Positions 61,127 to 64,000 of a DNA stretch of 64,000 bases are shown piece by piece. Under the pieces are notes generated by a model. That model did not search any database. It was not told the origin of the DNA and saw only the letters and a program-made list of their open reading frames with translations. Both the position numbers and the translations under genes were made by a program. Where the stretch lies: the NCBI RefSeq assembly GCF_036884845.1, contig NZ_CP145732.1, positions 6,014,001-6,078,000 of the forward strand, in the 5' to 3' direction. Each line of letters begins with the position of its first letter. Position 1 is the stretch's first letter. The stretch is from Pseudomonas sp. MAG733B (lineage in GTDB: Bacteria; Pseudomonadota; Gammaproteobacteria; Pseudomonadales; Pseudomonadaceae).

Positions 61127-62578
61127 ATGATTCCGGTGATCTTGTCAGGTGGTAGCGGTTCACGTCTCTGGCCGCTTTCGCGTAAGCAATTCCCGAAACA
61201 GTTCCTGGCCCTGACCGGTGAACACACGCTGTTCCAGCAAACCCTGGAACGCCTGGTGTTCGAAGGCATGGACACGCCGATCGTGGTCTGCAACAAGGAC
61301 CACCGCTTCATCGTCAACGAGCAGTTGGCAGCGCGTAAGCTGGAAACCCAGCGCATCCTGATGGAGCCGTTTGGTCGCAACACCGCGCCGGCCGTGGCCC
61401 TGACCGCGATGATGCTGGTCAATGAAGGTCGCGACGAGTTGATGCTGGTGCTGCCGGCCGACCACGTGCTGGAAGACCAGAAAGCCCTGCAACGCGCCTT
61501 GGCCCTGGCCACCGTCGCCGCTGAAAACGGCGAAATGGTGCTGTTCGGCGTACCGGCCACCAAACCGGAAACCGGCTACGGCTACATCAAGTCGACCAAC
61601 GATTCGCTGCTGCCCGAAGGCGTCAGCCGTGTGTCGCACTTCGTCGAAAAACCGGATGTGAAACGCGCTACCGAATACGTCCAGTCCGGCGGCTACTTCT
61701 GGAACAGCGGCATGTTCCTGTTCCGCGCCAGCCGCTTCCTCGAAGAACTGAAAAAGCACGATCCGGACATCTACGACACCTGCCTGCTGACCCTGGAACG
61801 CAGCGCCCAGGACGCCGACACCGTGAGCATCGACGAAGCCACCTTCGCCTGCTGCCCGGACAATTCCATCGACTACTCGGTGATGGAAAAAACCCAGCGC
61901 GCCTGCGTGGTGCCGCTGACCGCGGGCTGGAGCGACGTCGGCTGCTGGTCGTCGCTGTGGGAAGTCAATGCAAAAGACGCCAACGGCAACGTCACCAAGG
62001 GCGACGTGGTGATCCAGGACAGCAAGAACTGCATGATCCACGGCAACGGCAAACTGGTGTCGGTGATCGGCCTGGAAAACATCGTCGTGGTGGAAACCAA
62101 GGACGCCATGATGATTGCGCACAAGGACAAGGTCCAAGGCGTGAAACAGATGGTCAACACCCTCAACGAACAGGGTCGCAGCGAAACCCAGAACCACTGC
62201 GAAGTCTATCGTCCGTGGGGCTCCTACGACTCGGTGGACATGGGCGGCCGTTTCCAGGTCAAGCACATCTCGGTCAAGCCGGGCGCGTGCCTGTCGCTGC
62301 AAATGCACCACCACCGCGCCGAACACTGGATCGTGGTCAGCGGCACCGCCGAAGTGACCTGCGATGAAAACGTGTTCCTGCTCACCGAGAACCAGTCGAC
62401 CTACATCCCGATCGCTTCGGTCCACCGCTTGCGCAACCCGGGCAAGATTCCGCTGGAGATCATCGAAGTGCAATCGGGCAGCTATCTGGGTGAAGACGAT
62501 ATCGAGCGGTTTGAAGATATCTACGGTCGCTCGACCCCGATCGAGCGTGGCGTGTCGGTGAAAACCATCGCGCAGTAA
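61127..62578 (+). CDS. algA: Bifunctional phosphomannose isomerase / GDP-mannose pyrophosphorylase AlgA
   Basis: 483 residues. N-terminal nucleotidyltransferase with GGSGSRLWPLSRKQFPKQFL (pyrophosphorylase activity), then the C-terminal cupin with QMHHHRAEHWIVVSGTAEV (isomerase metal site). It makes mannose 6-phosphate and GDP-mannose, feeding AlgD. AAGGAG precedes the ATG. Last gene of the operon, followed by a long terminator. Confidence 0.97.
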   Translation: MIPVILSGGSGSRLWPLSRKQFPKQFLALTGEHTLFQQTLERLVFEGMDTPIVVCNKDHRFIVNEQLAARKLETQRILMEPFGRNTAPAVALTAMMLVNEGRDELMLVLPADHVLEDQKALQRALALATVAAENGEMVLFGVPATKPETGYGYIKSTNDSLLPEGVSRVSHFVEKPDVKRATEYVQSGGYFWNSGMFLFRASRFLEELKKHDPDIYDTCLLTLERSAQDADTVSIDEATFACCPDNSIDYSVMEKTQRACVVPLTAGWSDVGCWSSLWEVNAKDANGNVTKGDVVIQDSKNCMIHGNGKLVSVIGLENIVVVETKDAMMIAHKDKVQGVKQMVNTLNEQGRSETQNHCEVYRPWGSYDSVDMGGRFQVKHISVKPGACLSLQMHHHRAEHWIVVSGTAEVTCDENVFLLTENQSTYIPIASVHRLRNPGKIPLEIIEVQSGSYLGEDDIERFEDIYGRSTPIERGVSVKTIAQ

Positions 62579-62594
62579 CGTTCAGTAAGACTTG

Positions 62595-62654
62595 AGCCCC
62601 CGCCCCACCGGCTGCGTTCCCTGTCCGCAGCGGGTGGGTCGGGGGCTTTTTTTT
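62595..62654 (+). terminator. Strong rho-independent terminator of the alginate operon
   Basis: Long GC-rich stem (GCCCCCG and CGGGGGC at the base, with inner GCTGCG and CGCAGC) and a run of eight T residues, 17 bp after the algA stop. Confidence 0.9.
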
Positions 62655-62670
62655 CATGCAAGAGCAAAAG

Positions 62671-62736
62671 ATCGCAGCCTTCGGCAGCTCCTACAGGAAA
62701 CCGAATTCCCCTGTAGGAGCTGCCGAAGGCTGCGAT
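62671..62736. repeat. REPIN-type inverted repeat (AGGAGCTGCCGAAGG class)
   Basis: Perfect 27-bp arms at 62671-62697 and 62710-62736, same class as 3692-3767. Located after the alginate terminator. Confidence 0.88.
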
Positions 62737-62817
62737 CCTTTGACTTTGCTCTTCCCATCGCCAACCCCACCCGCGCTTAGGTAGGATGGTCCTCTCTATT
62801 CCCGAGGTTGGCGCGAC

Positions 62818-63282
62818 ATGTTCATCGGCATCCTGCTGGTCATTACCTGGCTGATCCTGTTGCTGCGCTATCCGGCAAAGGCCTTGCCTGTGTCCGTCGC
62901 CGCCGCCGTGGGCCTGGGCATCGTCGCCACCTGGGTCATCTGGATGGACCACCGCGAGCTCAAGCAACTGCAACGCCTGGAGCTGCGCATCAGCTACGCG
63001 CCGCAGCACTGCCCCGCCGATCGCCCGTTGCAACTGACCATGAACAACGGCAACGACGTACCGTTGACCGAACTGCGCTGGCGTGTTGCTGCCTATGCGC
63101 CCGGTGACACGGTCAACCTCGCCGACAATCAATACACTGCCCCACGCTACCGTGGCCCCGGCGAATTGCAGGCTGGTGGCAACTGGGAAGACTGTTTGCC
63201 GCTGCCGCCACTGCGCCCCGGCTACCGCCCGGAAACCCTGGAGTTTCGCGCCGAGCGATTGCAGGGTAGTTTCTCCGACTGA
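62818..63282 (+). CDS. Conserved small membrane-anchored protein of unknown function
   Basis: 154 residues. Two hydrophobic segments at the N-terminus (about 2-17 and 26-41), then a soluble part with a Cys pair (QHCPADRPLQ and EDCLPLPPL) that looks like a periplasmic beta domain. No catalytic motif seen. I do not recognise the family. It is likely in the same transcription unit as the following SDR (47-bp gap). Confidence 0.7.
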   Translation: MFIGILLVITWLILLLRYPAKALPVSVAAAVGLGIVATWVIWMDHRELKQLQRLELRISYAPQHCPADRPLQLTMNNGNDVPLTELRWRVAAYAPGDTVNLADNQYTAPRYRGPGELQAGGNWEDCLPLPPLRPGYRPETLEFRAERLQGSFSD

Positions 63283-63329
63283 GCTTTCCCCACAGAGCCT
63301 CTCCCCACTGTTTGCACAAGGACCGCGCC

Positions 63330-64000
63330 ATGCCCGTTGCGTTGATTACCGGTTGTTCCAGCGGCATCGGCCGCGCCCTCGCCGATGTGTTCAAGGCTGC
63401 CGGCTATGAAGTCTGGGCCAGCGCCCGCAAGGCTGACGATGTCGCGCTGTTGAGCGCGGCAGGTTTCACGGCAGTGCAACTGGACGTCAACGACGGCGTC
63501 GCCCTTGAACAGCTCAGCGAACAGATCAATCAAACACACGGCGGCCTCGACGTGTTGATCAACAACGCCGGTTACGGCGCCATGGGGCCATTGCTCGATG
63601 GCGGCGTTCAGGCGATGCAACGCCAGTTCGAAACCAATGTCTTCGCCATCGTCGGTGTAACTCGGGCGATGTTCCCGGTACTGCGCCGGGCCAAAGGGAT
63701 CGTGGTCAATATCGGCAGCGTGTCCGGTGTTCTGGTCACTCCGTTCGCTGGCGCCTACTGCGCTTCGAAAGCCGCCGTGCACGCCTTGAGCGATGCCCTG
63801 CGCATGGAACTGGCGCCGTTCGGCGTGCGGGTCATGGAAGTCCAGCCCGGCGCCATCGCCTCCAGTTTCGCCAAGAATGCCGGCCACGAAGCCGAGCAAT
63901 TGATCAGCGAACAATCACCGTGGTTTCCGCTGCGCGAAGGCATTCGCGCCCGGGCCAAGGCTTCCCAGGACAACCCGACTCCGGCCAATGAGTTTGCAGC
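63330..64000 (+). CDS. Short-chain dehydrogenase/reductase (truncated by window end)
   Basis: The first 223 residues are visible and the frame is still open at 64000. NAD(P) loop TGCSSGIG at residues 7-14, Asp52, NNAG at 78-81, Ser132, then the catalytic Tyr143 and Lys147 in YCASK. This is a classical SDR. Substrate unknown. Confidence 0.88.
   Translation, partial: MPVALITGCSSGIGRALADVFKAAGYEVWASARKADDVALLSAAGFTAVQLDVNDGVALEQLSEQINQTHGGLDVLINNAGYGAMGPLLDGGVQAMQRQFETNVFAIVGVTRAMFPVLRRAKGIVVNIGSVSGVLVTPFAGAYCASKAAVHALSDALRMELAPFGVRVMEVQPGAIASSFAKNAGHEAEQLISEQSPWFPLREGIRARAKASQDNPTPANEFA

Overview
The window looks like chromosome of a fluorescent-group Pseudomonas. The evidence is GC-rich coding sequence, the full twelve-gene alginate operon in Pseudomonas order, the aapJQMP and dauBAR loci, an HU paralogue beside yejK, and many REP/REPIN repeats of the GTGGGAGCGGGCTTGCTCGC type. 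Genus is confident; species is not determined. No tRNA, rRNA, CRISPR array, insertion sequence or phage was seen.

Regions: (1) 1-20 kb is housekeeping: dsbC and xerD, a CPA1 antiporter, rpsP-rimM-trmD-rplS, ffh, a CcsA-like protein, a CorC/HlyC protein, an MFS transporter, valS, rlmF, an HU protein, yejK and a glutaredoxin. (2) 19.7-25.9 kb is an accessory chaperone-usher pilus locus with a divergent RcsB-like response regulator and two DUF1120-type subunits in place of ordinary pilins. (3) 25.9-28.9 kb holds a CynX/NimT transporter with an FCD regulator, then an mqsRA toxin-antitoxin pair behind a perfect palindrome. (4) 28.9-33.1 kb is the aapJQMP amino-acid ABC transporter. (5) 33.5-45.2 kb holds an esterase, rhlB, dauBAR (D-to-L arginine racemisation) with a binding protein, moaCDE, a PhoH/PIN ATPase, a deacetylase-like protein with an eroded metal site, and yaaA. 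(6) 46.0-62.6 kb is algD-8-44-K-E-G-X-L-I-J-F-A. (7) The end holds a small membrane protein and a truncated SDR.

The alginate genes form one pathway. AlgA and AlgD make GDP-mannuronate. Alg8 and Alg44 polymerise it under c-di-GMP control. AlgK, AlgX, AlgG, AlgL and AlgE form the periplasmic and outer-membrane export and modification complex. AlgI, AlgJ, AlgF and AlgX acetylate the polymer.

The most unusual observation is a 90-bp REPIN inside the start of algK. It is read through in frame and lengthens the lipoprotein signal-peptide N-region to about 45 residues. Three further repeats sit at other gene junctions of the same operon. Other points of interest are the DUF1120 pilus with its RcsB-like regulator, the long algD leader with a possible 13-codon ORF, and the mqsRA operator.
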